A stretch of 64,000 bases of DNA from Telluria mixta. GTDB lineage: Bacteria > Pseudomonadota > Gammaproteobacteria > Burkholderiales > Burkholderiaceae_D. The translations under genes and the position numbers were made by a program. A model generated the notes under the pieces. It did no database searches and was not told where the DNA came from. It saw only the letters and a list, made by a program, of their open reading frames with translations. Below are positions 11,974 through 20,104 of this stretch, in pieces (position 1 is the first letter of the stretch; each line of letters opens with the position of its first letter). The stretch covers positions 2,108,001 through 2,172,000 of the forward strand of contig NZ_CP119520.1 in NCBI RefSeq assembly GCF_029223865.1, written 5' to 3'.

Positions 11974-11989
11974 GGCCCCCGAGGGGGCC
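11974..11989 (-). other. GC hairpin in the bioB-liuD intergenic region
   Basis: A six-bp perfect stem GGCCCC/GGGGCC with a four-base loop lies a few bases after the bioB stop codon. There is no T-tract, so it is not a standard terminator. It could pause polymerase or protect the 3' end of the bio transcript. Confidence 0.4.
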
Positions 11990-11995
11990 GTGGGA

Positions 11996-13024
11996 TCAGC
12001 AGCCGCAGCTTTCCTTCTGCACCGACTCCAGCATCGCCGAGCGGGTTTTCAGGCCCAGCTTTTCCAGCAGCTTGCGGTCGTCGTCCGCTTCCGGATTGTC
12101 CGTGGTGAGCAGCTTGTCGCCGTAGAAGATGGAATTGGCGCCGGCCATGAAACACATCGCCTGCACGGCTTCGCCCAGCTCGCGGCGGCCGGCCGACAGA
12201 CGCACGCGCGCCTTCGGCATCGTGATGCGGGCGACGGCGATCGTGCGCACGAATTCGATCGGGTCCAGCGGCGGCAGGCCGTGCATCGGCGTGCCTTCGA
12301 CCTGCACCAGGTGGTTGATGGGCACCGATTCCGGATACGGGTTCATGTTGGCCAGTTGTGCGATCAGGCCCGCGCGCTGGGCACGCGTCTCGCCCATGCC
12401 CACGATGCCGCCGCAGCAGATCTTCAAACCGGCCGTGCGCACGCGGCCCAGCGTGTCCAGGCGGTCGCGGTATTCGCGCGTGGAGATCACGTCGCCGTAG
12501 AAGTCCGGCGAGGTGTCGATGTTGTGGTTGTAATAGTCCAGGCCCGCCTGCTTCAGTTGCTCGGCCTGGCCTTCTTCCAGCATGCCGAGGGTCGCGCAGG
12601 TTTCCATGCCCAGCGCTTTCACGCCGCGCACCATGGCTTCGACCTTTTCCATGTCGCGCTCTTTCGGGCTGCGCCATGCGGCGCCCATGCAGAAGCGGGT
12701 CGCCCCCTTGGCCTTCGCTTCGCGCGCGGCGTCCAGCACGGTGTCGAGGTCGAGGATCTTCTTCGCCTCGACGCCCGTGTCGTAGCGCGCGGCCTGCGGG
12801 CAGTAGCCGCAGTCTTCCTCGCAGCCGCCCGTCTTGATCGACAGGAGGGTCGCGAGTTCGACGTCGCCGTCGGGGAACTCGGCGCGGTGTGCCTGCTGGG
12901 CGCGGAACATCAGGTCCGGCAGCGGCAGTTCGAACAGCGCGAGCACGTCGGCCAGCGGCCAGGTGGCGTCTTTCGGCAGGGAGGCCGGCGTGACCGGCGG
13001 GTGGAGAGTAACGACTTGGGTCAT
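11996..13024 (-). CDS. bioB: Biotin synthase BioB
   Basis: This 342-residue radical-SAM enzyme inserts sulfur into dethiobiotin. The radical-SAM CxxxCxxC motif is present as [12 protein letters not shown], with cysteines 68, 72 and 75. The [10 protein letters not shown] region and the downstream [11 protein letters not shown] and RLSAGRRE segments, which supply ligands for the auxiliary [2Fe-2S] cluster, are intact. It is the last of the four bio genes, 19 bp after bioD. The C-terminus ends with CGC. Function is secure. Confidence 0.97.
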   Translation of the reverse strand: MTQVVTLHPPVTPASLPKDATWPLADVLALFELPLPDLMFRAQQAHRAEFPDGDVELATLLSIKTGGCEEDCGYCPQAARYDTGVEAKKILDLDTVLDAAREAKAKGATRFCMGAAWRSPKERDMEKVEAMVRGVKALGMETCATLGMLEEGQAEQLKQAGLDYYNHNIDTSPDFYGDVISTREYRDRLDTLGRVRTAGLKICCGGIVGMGETRAQRAGLIAQLANMNPYPESVPINHLVQVEGTPMHGLPPLDPIEFVRTIAVARITMPKARVRLSAGRRELGEAVQAMCFMAGANSIFYGDKLLTTDNPEADDDRKLLEKLGLKTRSAMLESVQKESCGC

Positions 13025-13043
13025 TTCGGATTCCTTGTTTTGG

Positions 13044-13763
13044 TTAGGCGCGCTTGGCCGGCCATCCCGGCAGGCTCGCGAGCTCGATATGGGGGGCCGC
13101 CGCGGCGGCCGTCGGTTCGTCCAGGCGCGGCACGCGGCCGAGCAGTGGTGCGGGCAGGCGGCGTTCGAGTTCCGCGACGTTTTCGTCCGCGAAACGCATG
13201 TCCGGGTCCACCTGGTTGGCGACCCAGCCCGCGAGCACGAGGCCGCGCGCGACGATCGCCTCGGCCGTCAGTAAAGCATGGTTGATGCAGCCCAGGCGCA
13301 TGCCGACGACGAGGACGACGGGCAACCCGAATTGTACGGCCAAGTCGGCGCTGTCGAAATCGTCGGAGAACGGCACGCAGAAACCGCCTACGCCTTCGAC
13401 GACGGTCGCGTCGGACGCGCCCAGGATTTCGGCATACGCCGTCAGGATGGGCACGGGTTCGATGGTCACGCCTTCCAGCGCGGCCGCGATGTGCGGAGCG
13501 CACGGTTCGCGCAGCAGGTACGGCGTCGTGATCGATTGCGGCAGCTGCACGTTGCCGGCCGCGCGCAGCATGGCGGCGTCGTCGTTGTGGAGTATACCGT
13601 CGCGTTCCTCGGCGCCGGCCGCGATGGGCTTCATGCCGCACGCGCGCACGCCGTGTTGCACGAGTTTATGGAGGATGGCGCTGGAGATCAGCGTCTTGCC
13701 GATCTCCGTGTCGGTGCCCGTCACGAAGCAGGCGAAGCGCGTCGGCACGCCTTCCGCGGCCAA
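13044..13763 (-). CDS. bioD: Dethiobiotin synthetase BioD (start uncertain, possible frameshift)
   Basis: The protein of about 239 residues has the P-loop GTDTEIGKT near residue 16 and the [11 protein letters not shown] motif near residue 122, typical of dethiobiotin synthetase, which closes the ureido ring using ATP and CO2. In this frame the only start codons are TTG 13763 and GTG 13748, both without a properly spaced ribosome binding site. A much better start, ATG 13849 overlapping the bioF stop as ATGA with AAAGGA seven bases upstream, opens a different frame. That frame would join bioD if one base were added near 13765. Either the gene has an unusual start or the sequence has an indel. 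Confidence 0.88.
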   Translation of the reverse strand: MAAEGVPTRFACFVTGTDTEIGKTLISSAILHKLVQHGVRACGMKPIAAGAEERDGILHNDDAAMLRAAGNVQLPQSITTPYLLREPCAPHIAAALEGVTIEPVPILTAYAEILGASDATVVEGVGGFCVPFSDDFDSADLAVQFGLPVVLVVGMRLGCINHALLTAEAIVARGLVLAGWVANQVDPDMRFADENVAELERRLPAPLLGRVPRLDEPTAAAAAPHIELASLPGWPAKRA

Positions 13764-13845
13764 GGGCGCGGGATGGCGGCCGGCACCGCGGTGGCCGTCG
13801 GCGCCACGTCGATGGCGCCGACGGATTGTTCGGGCTCGTTGAGGC

Positions 13846-15039
13846 TCATGCCCAGGTCCTTTCCAGCTGGTTGAGCGCAGTAATCAACTGCGCGACGTCT
13901 TGTTCGGTATGCGCGGCGGACAGCGTGACGCGCAAACGCGCCGTGCCCACCGCCACGGTCGGCGGACGGATCGCCGGCACCCATAGGCCTTGTTCGTGCA
14001 GGCGCGCCGCCACGGCCATCGCCTCGTCGTTGGCGCCGATGATGATGGGCTGGATCGCCGTCGTCGACACGGGACGCTGCCAGCGTTCCAGACGCAGGCC
14101 CGCGTCCAGTTGCGCGATGCGCGCACGCAGGTCGGCGCGACGTTTTTCGCCTTCGTCGCCCTCGATGATATCGACACTGGCCAGCAGCGCGTGCGCGAGC
14201 GCGGGCGCGGCGGCCGTCGTATAGATGTACGGGCGCGCGCGCTGGATCATCAGCTCGATCACGTCCTCGTGCGCGGCGATGAACGCGCCGCCCACGCCGG
14301 CCGCCTTGCCCAGCGTGCCGATGTAGACGAGGTTCGGCGAGCGCAGGCCGAAATGTTCCAGCGCGCCGCGTCCGCGATCTCCCAGGACGCCGAAGCCGTG
14401 CGCATCGTCGACGACGAGCCACGCGCCATGGCGTTCGCACAGGGCCAGCAATTGCGGCAGCGGGGCGAGGTCGCCGTCCATGCTGAACACGCTGTCCGTG
14501 ACGACGATTTTGGTGGGCGCTTCGCTCGCGGCCAGTTTCTCTTCCAGCGCGGCCACGTCCCCGTGCGGATACACGGTCACGCCCGCACGCGCGAGGCGGG
14601 CACCGTCGATCAGGGACGCGTGGTTCAGCGCTTCCGAGAAGATCATCGCATCGGGCGCGCTGCCCAGCCCCGTCAGCACGGCGAGGTTCGCCATGTAGCC
14701 GGTGCAGAAGTACAGTGCGCGTGCGGATTCGAGGTGCGGCGCTTCGAACGCGGCCAGTCGCTCTTCCAGCAGCGCATGCGCGCGGCTGTGGCCCGACACG
14801 AGGTGCGACGCGCCGCTGCCGGCGCCATACAGGCTCGCGCCTTCACGCAGCGCTGCCACGACGCGCGGGTGCGCGGCGAGACCCAGGTAATCGTTGCTGC
14901 AGAATGCGAGCATGTCCCGGCCGTCGACGACCTGGCGCGGTGCGCAGGGCGTCTCCGCCGTGCGGCGGTGGCGGGTCAAGTTGCGGCTTGCCAGCTCGTC
15001 CAGCTGGGCGCGGACGTTGTCGATCAGGTTCGTCATCAT
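13846..15039 (-). CDS. bioF: 8-amino-7-oxononanoate synthase BioF
   Basis: This 397-residue PLP enzyme condenses pimeloyl thioester with alanine. The alpha-oxoamine synthase features are clear: [13 protein letters not shown] near the N-terminus, [11 protein letters not shown], the [10 protein letters not shown] motif and the PLP lysine in [13 protein letters not shown]. Its ATG overlaps the bioA stop (ATGA), and its own stop overlaps a good ATG for bioD, so bioA-F-D are translationally coupled. No anomaly is visible in the coding sequence. Confidence 0.96.
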   Translation of the reverse strand: MMTNLIDNVRAQLDELASRNLTRHRRTAETPCAPRQVVDGRDMLAFCSNDYLGLAAHPRVVAALREGASLYGAGSGASHLVSGHSRAHALLEERLAAFEAPHLESARALYFCTGYMANLAVLTGLGSAPDAMIFSEALNHASLIDGARLARAGVTVYPHGDVAALEEKLAASEAPTKIVVTDSVFSMDGDLAPLPQLLALCERHGAWLVVDDAHGFGVLGDRGRGALEHFGLRSPNLVYIGTLGKAAGVGGAFIAAHEDVIELMIQRARPYIYTTAAAPALAHALLASVDIIEGDEGEKRRADLRARIAQLDAGLRLERWQRPVSTTAIQPIIIGANDEAMAVAARLHEQGLWVPAIRPPTVAVGTARLRVTLSAAHTEQDVAQLITALNQLERTWA

Positions 15040-16379
15040 TCGGCGATCACTTCTTCGAACACCTTGCGCGTGCGCGCCGCGAGGCCCACGATCTCTTCCT
15101 CGTCCAGCACGTACGGCGGCATCAGGTACACGGTGCGGCCGATGGGCCGCAATAACAGCTCGTTTTCCACGGCGCTCGTGAAGAAGCGGCGGGCGAACGT
15201 CGAGGCGCGCTGCGTGTCCGGCTCCACCGCGTCGAACGCGAGGATCATGCCGCGCTGGCGGAAGTTCGTCACGCGCTTGTGATCCAGCAGCGGCGCCAGT
15301 TCCACCATCAGGCGCGTGGCCGTCTCGCGGTTCCTGTTCAACACGTCGTCGTCCCGGAAGATCTGCAGGGTCGCCAGCGCGGCGCGGCAGGCCAGCGCGT
15401 TGCCCGTGTAGGAATGCGAGTGCAGGAAGCCGCGCGTGATGTCTTCGCTGTAGAACGCCTCATACACCTTGTCGGTGGTGAGGACGAGCGACAGCGGCAG
15501 ATAGCCGCCGCTGATGCCTTTGGAAAGGCACATGAAGTCCGGCCAGATCGCGGCCTGTTCGCACGCGAAGAACGTGCCGGTGCGGCCGCAGCCGACCGCG
15601 ATCTCGTCGGCGATCAGGTGCACGTGGTACTTGTCGCACAGCTCGCGCAGACGCTGCAGGTACAGCGGGTCGTGCATCGCCATGCCCGTCGCGCACTGCA
15701 CGAGCGGCTCGACGATGATGGCGGCGATGCGGTCGGCGCGCTCCGCGAACAGCGCCTCGACATCCTTCGCCGCACGCAGCGCGACGTCCTGCGCGGACTC
15801 GCCGTCGACGGCGTTGCGCGCATCCGGTGACGACACGGTCCGCGCGGCGCGCAGCAACGGGCCGTAGGCATCCTTGAACAGCGCGACATCGGTCACGCCG
15901 AGCGCGCCGACGGTCTCGCCGTGGTAGGAACCCTGCAGGCAGACGAATTCCTGCTTGTCCGCATAGCCCGCGTTGCGCCAGTAATGAAAACTCATCTTGA
16001 GCGCGATTTCGACGGCGGATGCGCCGTCCGATGCATAGAACGCGTGGCCGAGCTGGTGACCCGTCAATGCGGCCAGCTGTTCCGACAGCTCGATCACCGG
16101 TTCATGCGTAAAACCCGCGAGCATCGCGTGTTCCAGCTTGTCCAGCTGGTCTTTCAACGCCGCGTTGATGCGCGGGTTCGCGTGGCCGAACAGATTGACC
16201 CACCACGAGCTGATGCCGTCCAGGTAGCGTCGGCCTTCATGGTCGTACAACCACGGCCCCTTGGCGTGGCTGACGGCGATCAGCGGCACCTCTTCGTGGT
16301 GCTGCATTTGCGTGCATGGATGCCAGACGCTGCGCAGGCTGCGCGCGATCCAGTCGGAGGAAGTGGTGGTGGGTTTCAA
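15036..16379 (-). CDS. bioA: Adenosylmethionine-8-amino-7-oxononanoate aminotransferase BioA
   Basis: The 447-residue class III aminotransferase converts KAPA to DAPA using SAM as amino donor. Diagnostic segments include [12 protein letters not shown] near the N-terminus (BioA-specific), [40 protein letters not shown], and the PLP lysine in [14 protein letters not shown]. The gene is the first of the four bio genes and lies 21 bp downstream of the enoyl-CoA hydratase, so it probably shares the liu transcript. Confidence 0.95.
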   Translation of the reverse strand: MKPTTTSSDWIARSLRSVWHPCTQMQHHEEVPLIAVSHAKGPWLYDHEGRRYLDGISSWWVNLFGHANPRINAALKDQLDKLEHAMLAGFTHEPVIELSEQLAALTGHQLGHAFYASDGASAVEIALKMSFHYWRNAGYADKQEFVCLQGSYHGETVGALGVTDVALFKDAYGPLLRAARTVSSPDARNAVDGESAQDVALRAAKDVEALFAERADRIAAIIVEPLVQCATGMAMHDPLYLQRLRELCDKYHVHLIADEIAVGCGRTGTFFACEQAAIWPDFMCLSKGISGGYLPLSLVLTTDKVYEAFYSEDITRGFLHSHSYTGNALACRAALATLQIFRDDDVLNRNRETATRLMVELAPLLDHKRVTNFRQRGMILAFDAVEPDTQRASTFARRFFTSAVENELLLRPIGRTVYLMPPYVLDEEEIVGLAARTRKVFEEVIAE

Positions 16380-16400
16380 TCTACGTCCTGTTTGGTCTAG

Positions 16401-17186
16401 CTAGTCCAGCCATGAAGGCCGGCGTTTTTCGAGAAATGAGGCGACGCCCTCGCGCCCTTCGAGCGACGCGCGGATGCCCGCGATGCGGCCCGCCGTGTCT
16501 TCCAGCAGCGCTTCCGTGACGGGTGCACCGGCGATCTCGCGCACGAGCGTCTTCGCTTCGCGCACGGCGTTCGGGCTGTTGTTGGCCAGCGCCTGCACGA
16601 TGCCGGCGACCTTCGTGTCGAGGTCCGCGGCCGGCACGATCTCGTGCACGAAGCCGATGCGGTGGGCTTCCTTCGCGTCGAAGCGTTCGGCCGTGAGGAA
16701 CCAGCGGCGCGCGGCCTGTTCTCCCATCGCCTTGATCACGTACGGCGAGATCGTCGCGGGGATCAGTCCAAGCTTCACTTCCGACAGGCAGAAGTTGGCC
16801 GTATCGACCGAGACGACCACGTCGCACGCGGCCACGAGGCCCATGCCGCCGGCGTAGCAGTCGCCCTGCACCTTGGCCACGACAGGCTTCGGGCAGACAT
16901 AAATCGTGCGCAGCATGTCGGCGAGGCGCATGGCGTCGGCGCGGTTTTCGCTGTCCGAATAACCGGCCATCTTCTTCATCCAGTTCAGGTCCGCGCCGGC
17001 GCAGAACGCGGGGCCGTTCGCGGCCAGCACGATGGCGCGTACGAGCTCATTGCGTCCCAGTTCGTCGAAGGCGAGAGCCAGTTCCGCGATGCTTTGTTCG
17101 TTGAACGCGTTGCGCAGGTCGGGCCGGTTCAGCGTGACCTGGCCGATGCGGTCCGTGATCGTGACGGTGAGGGTCTGGTAGTCCAT
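16401..17186 (-). CDS. liuC: Methylglutaconyl-CoA hydratase (enoyl-CoA hydratase family)
   Basis: The 261-residue crotonase-fold protein contains FCAGADLNWMKKMAGYS, a segment characteristic of the leucine-pathway 3-methylglutaconyl-CoA hydratases. It also has the oxyanion-hole GDCYAGGMGLVAACD and the SEVKLGLIPATISPYV active-site helix. It would hydrate 3-methylglutaconyl-CoA to HMG-CoA, linking the carboxylase to HMG-CoA lyase. It begins 10 bp after the carboxyltransferase gene. Generic enoyl-CoA hydratase activity is the alternative, but the context strongly supports the leucine pathway. Confidence 0.9.
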   Translation of the reverse strand: MDYQTLTVTITDRIGQVTLNRPDLRNAFNEQSIAELALAFDELGRNELVRAIVLAANGPAFCAGADLNWMKKMAGYSDSENRADAMRLADMLRTIYVCPKPVVAKVQGDCYAGGMGLVAACDVVVSVDTANFCLSEVKLGLIPATISPYVIKAMGEQAARRWFLTAERFDAKEAHRIGFVHEIVPAADLDTKVAGIVQALANNSPNAVREAKTLVREIAGAPVTEALLEDTAGRIAGIRASLEGREGVASFLEKRRPSWLD

Positions 17187-17196
17187 GTCTGTCTCC

Positions 17197-18804
17197 TCAC
17201 ATGCGGAACACGCCGAACTTCGTGTCCTCGATCGGCGCGTTCAGCGCGGCCGAGAGGCCCAGGCCGAGCACCATGCGCGTATCGGCCGGATCGATCACGC
17301 CGTCGTCCCACAGGCGCGCGGTGGCGTAATACGGGTGGCCCTGGTGTTCGTACTGTTCCTTGATCGGCTGCTTGAACGCGGCTTCTTCGTCCGCACTCCA
17401 CTGGCCGCCGCGCGCCTCGATGCCGTCGCGCTTGACGGTCGCCAGCACGGACGCCGCCTGGTCGCCGCCCATCACGGAGATGCGCGCATTCGGCCACATC
17501 CACAGGAAGCGCGGCGAGAACGCGCGGCCGCACATGCCGTAATTGCCGGCGCCGAAGCTGCCGCCGATGATCACGGTGAACTTGGGCACGGAGGCCGTCG
17601 CGACCGCGGTCACCATCTTGGCGCCATTGCGGGCGATACCTTCGTTCTCGTACTTGCGGCCGACCATGAAGCCGGTGATGTTCTGCAGGAAGACGAGTGG
17701 GATCTTGCGCTGGCAGCACAGTTCGATGAAGTGCGTGCCCTTCAGCGCGGATTCCGAGAACAGGATGCCGTTGTTGGCGATGATCCCCACCTTCATGCCG
17801 AAGATGTGGGCGAAGCCGCAGACGAGCGTCGAGCCGTAGCGCGCCTTGAATTCGTCGAACTCGCTGCCGTCCACGATGCGCGCGATGACTTCGCGCACGT
17901 CGAACGGTTTTCTCGTGTCGACGGGGATGACGCCGTACAGCTCTTCCGGCGCATATTTCGGCTCGCTGCTTTCACGCAGCGCGCCCTGCTGGGGTTTCAC
18001 GCGGTTCAGGTTCGAGACAATCGTGCGCGCGAGCGCCAGCGCGTGGGTGTCGTCCTGCGCCAGATGGTCCGCGACGCCGGACAGGCGCGTATGAACATCG
18101 CCGCCGCCGAGGTCCTCGGCCGTGACGACTTCACCCGTCGCCGCTTTCACCAGCGGCGGACCGCCCAGGAAGATCGTGCCCTGTTCCTTGACGATGATGG
18201 ACTCGTCGCTCATCGCCGGGACGTATGCGCCGCCGGCCGTGCAGGAACCCATCACGACGGCGATCTGCGGGATGCCTTTCGACGACAGATTCGCCTGGTT
18301 ATAGAAGATGCGGCCGAAATGATCGCGGTCGGGGAACACGTCGTCCTGGTTCGGCAGGTTGGCGCCGCCCGAGTCGACGAGGTAGATGCAGGGCAGGTTG
18401 TTCTGCTCGGCGATCTCCTGCGCGCGCAGGTGTTTTTTGACCGTCATCGGGTAATACGTGCCGCCCTTGACGGTGGCGTCGTTACAGACGATCACGCATT
18501 CCTGGCCCGCCACGCGGCCGATGCCCGTGATGATGCCCGCGCTTGGGGCAGCATCCTCGTACATCGCGTAAGCGGCCATCTGGGAAAATTCGAGGAAGGG
18601 CGTTCCCGGATCGAGGAGCATCTGCACGCGCTCGCGCGGCAGCAGCTTGCCGCGCGCGACGTGCTTCGCACATGCGGCCTCGCCGCCCCCCTTGGCGACC
18701 TGCGCCACCTTGGCGCGCAAGTCGTCGACGAGGGTTTGCATGGCGGCGGCGTTGGCTTTGAAATCTTCGCTGCGCGGGTTGAGTTTCGTGTCGATCTGGG
18801 GCAT
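17197..18804 (-). CDS. liuB: Methylcrotonyl-CoA carboxylase carboxyltransferase (beta) subunit
   Basis: This 535-residue protein has paired crotonase-like carboxyltransferase domains. The segments [34 protein letters not shown] and [15 protein letters not shown] are close to known methylcrotonyl- and geranyl-CoA carboxylase beta subunits. It transfers the carboxyl group from biotin to 3-methylcrotonyl-CoA. It is the first gene of the liu run here; isovaleryl-CoA dehydrogenase (liuA) and the regulator liuR are not adjacent, which is unusual. One GCCACAAGCC decamer lies 26 bp upstream, and a perfect dyad about 210 bp upstream. Confidence 0.92.
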   Translation of the reverse strand: MPQIDTKLNPRSEDFKANAAAMQTLVDDLRAKVAQVAKGGGEAACAKHVARGKLLPRERVQMLLDPGTPFLEFSQMAAYAMYEDAAPSAGIITGIGRVAGQECVIVCNDATVKGGTYYPMTVKKHLRAQEIAEQNNLPCIYLVDSGGANLPNQDDVFPDRDHFGRIFYNQANLSSKGIPQIAVVMGSCTAGGAYVPAMSDESIIVKEQGTIFLGGPPLVKAATGEVVTAEDLGGGDVHTRLSGVADHLAQDDTHALALARTIVSNLNRVKPQQGALRESSEPKYAPEELYGVIPVDTRKPFDVREVIARIVDGSEFDEFKARYGSTLVCGFAHIFGMKVGIIANNGILFSESALKGTHFIELCCQRKIPLVFLQNITGFMVGRKYENEGIARNGAKMVTAVATASVPKFTVIIGGSFGAGNYGMCGRAFSPRFLWMWPNARISVMGGDQAASVLATVKRDGIEARGGQWSADEEAAFKQPIKEQYEHQGHPYYATARLWDDGVIDPADTRMVLGLGLSAALNAPIEDTKFGVFRM

Positions 18805-18829
18805 CGGATCCTGTCTCCTGCTGTGTCGC

Positions 18830-18839
18830 GGCTTGTGGC
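18830..18839. repeat. Copy of the GGCTTGTGGC decamer upstream of liuB
   Basis: This decamer matches the two copies upstream of the carboxylase alpha gene at 11921 and 11951. It lies in the 41-bp gap between the ychJ-family gene and liuB, 26 bp before the liuB start. Confidence 0.45.
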
Positions 18840-18845
18840 GCGGTT

Positions 18846-19289
18846 TTATTCAGGGAAACTGCCGTCCACATAGAACCACCGCATCTTGCCACCCACGGCA
18901 GGGTCCGGCTCGCGCAGGAACCGGCTGACTTCATGCAACCGGTGGGCGCGGCCGTGGACCTTGAAGCGGGCGACGAATTCGACGGTGTCTTCGTTGGGGT
19001 TTTCCGGCAGGTCTGCTTTACGTTGACGTAAACGTAAAGCAGATTTTATCTCAAGTCCGAGCCATTGAACCGGTTGCTTTTGGTCGATGATGGGTTCCGT
19101 CGGCCGCGTACTGGGGTGCCAGGTGGCGCGCAGGTAGGCTTCGTCCCGCATCACGAAGGCCGTGTAGCGGGAGCGCATCAACACCTCGGCCGTCGGCGGC
19201 AGTTCCGCGCCGGCGATGAACGGGCCGCAGCAGCGCATGATCGACGGGCCACCGCAAGGACAGGGGAGAGGCTTCGCAGGAGTAGACAT
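18846..19289 (-). CDS. YchJ-family (UPF0225) SEC-C-like protein
   Basis: The 147-residue protein starts with a zinc-binding [16 protein letters not shown] cluster (SEC-C-type) and has the YchJ core [26 protein letters not shown] and WLGLEI...FVARFKVHG. The second C-terminal SEC-C motif of E. coli YchJ is absent. Between WLGLEI and FVARF it appears several residues longer than the E. coli protein as I recall it. The extra segment [12 protein letters not shown] is encoded by a perfect DNA dyad (19012-19043). Function unknown. It lies 41 bp upstream of liuB on the same strand. Confidence 0.85.
   Translation of the reverse strand: MSTPAKPLPCPCGGPSIMRCCGPFIAGAELPPTAEVLMRSRYTAFVMRDEAYLRATWHPSTRPTEPIIDQKQPVQWLGLEIKSALRLRQRKADLPENPNEDTVEFVARFKVHGRAHRLHEVSRFLREPDPAVGGKMRWFYVDGSFPE
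19012..19043. promoter_or_regulatory. Perfect 13-bp dyad inside ychJ; possible MerR/LiuR-type operator
   Basis: TCTGCTTTACGTT at 19012-19024 and AACGTAAAGCAGA at 19031-19043 are exact reverse complements around a six-base loop GACGTA. On the minus strand a TAAAAT hexamer (19043-19048) abuts the dyad, so a promoter for liuB could start here. MerR-family regulators bind dyads of this size, and LiuR of that family controls leucine-catabolism genes in many proteobacteria. The half-site CTTTACGTT resembles LiuR sites as I remember them. The dyad is certain; its function is inferred. Confidence 0.5.
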
Positions 19290-19564
19290 GGCGGCAATTA
19301 TCCGCCATTTCCGGGGGCAGGGTGAGCGGGGCTGTCATGTGGGATAACGGCAGATGGACCGCATTTGATGCATCTGCCCAGATCTTTTGCCGAAAATAAA
19401 TGAACTGCCTATTAAATGGGCGGAGAAATTTTTTGTTTGTGGGTGCCCGCGATGGCTGTTCCACATCTTTTACCTGAGATAGCGCCGGAAAGTGATGTAA
19501 GAATGGCACAAATCGCCTAAGTGGTTGTATATTGGCAACGTTTTGGTGCTTTAAGAAGACAGCC

Positions 19565-19888
19565 ATGTCTGCAATCCGCAGTGTTGTCCTCACCGCTGCC
19601 CTGTTGAACGTTCTGGCCACGGCTGTAGCGGCGGAAGTCACGGTCGAGAAGGATGTGCCGAAGCGGGCGAAGGCGCGGTTTTTTGAGCGGGTGCAGGCGG
19701 GGGAACTGGCCGACGCTGTTGTTCATCGCGGTCAGCCTGTCGACCTCAAGCCGGGCAAGTATCACTTGCGGGTGCCGTGCGACAGCATGAAGCTGGGGAG
19801 TTTTGCCGATATTACTGTCACCATTGATGACAACAGTAAGACCCGACTGCGCTTGCACGAGTGCGGGGTGCAGGTCGATAGCCACTAA
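19565..19888 (+). CDS. Small secreted hypothetical protein (107 aa)
   Basis: Starting at MSAIRSVV (ATG 19565) the product has a clear signal peptide with a probable cleavage after ATAVAA (residue 23). A mature domain of about 84 residues follows, with two cysteines (VPCDS and HECGV) that could form a disulfide. No family is recognised. It is preceded by about 275 bp without another gene, in which I see only AT-rich sequence likely to hold its promoter. Base composition is intermediate between the GC-rich liu region and the AT-richer island that follows. Confidence 0.65.
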   Translation: MSAIRSVVLTAALLNVLATAVAAEVTVEKDVPKRAKARFFERVQAGELADAVVHRGQPVDLKPGKYHLRVPCDSMKLGSFADITVTIDDNSKTRLRLHECGVQVDSH

Positions 19889-19909
19889 AGTTCAGTCTTC
19901 CCCGGAGCG

Positions 19910-20059
19910 CTAATCTTCTTTCAAATTCTCGGTGCTAGTCGTTTGGCCGTGGATGTGACCCTCGTCAAAGTATACCCAGAGCAATGATTTACATTTGCTC
20001 GTCTCATCGTTGCTATACCGAATTATTTCGATGAGTTCAATCTTTCTGTAAAGCATCAT
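19910..20059 (-). CDS. Possible 49-residue small protein
   Basis: An ATG-started frame (tandem ATGs at 20059 and 20056, preceded in frame by TAA) runs 49 codons to TAG at 19910. The product has a protein-like composition, with an amphipathic N-terminus RKIELIEIIRYSNDE and an aromatic middle LLWVYFDEGHIHGQ. No Shine-Dalgarno sequence is visible. It fills the otherwise empty space between the secreted-protein gene and vgrG and shares their AT-rich codon use. It could be a small gene, the remnant of a larger island gene, or chance. Confidence 0.35.
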   Translation of the reverse strand: MMLYRKIELIEIIRYSNDETSKCKSLLWVYFDEGHIHGQTTSTENLKED

Positions 20060-20104
20060 TATCGATTATTTTTCGATGGGTGAGTTGAACAGGAGTCGGA
20101 TCAT

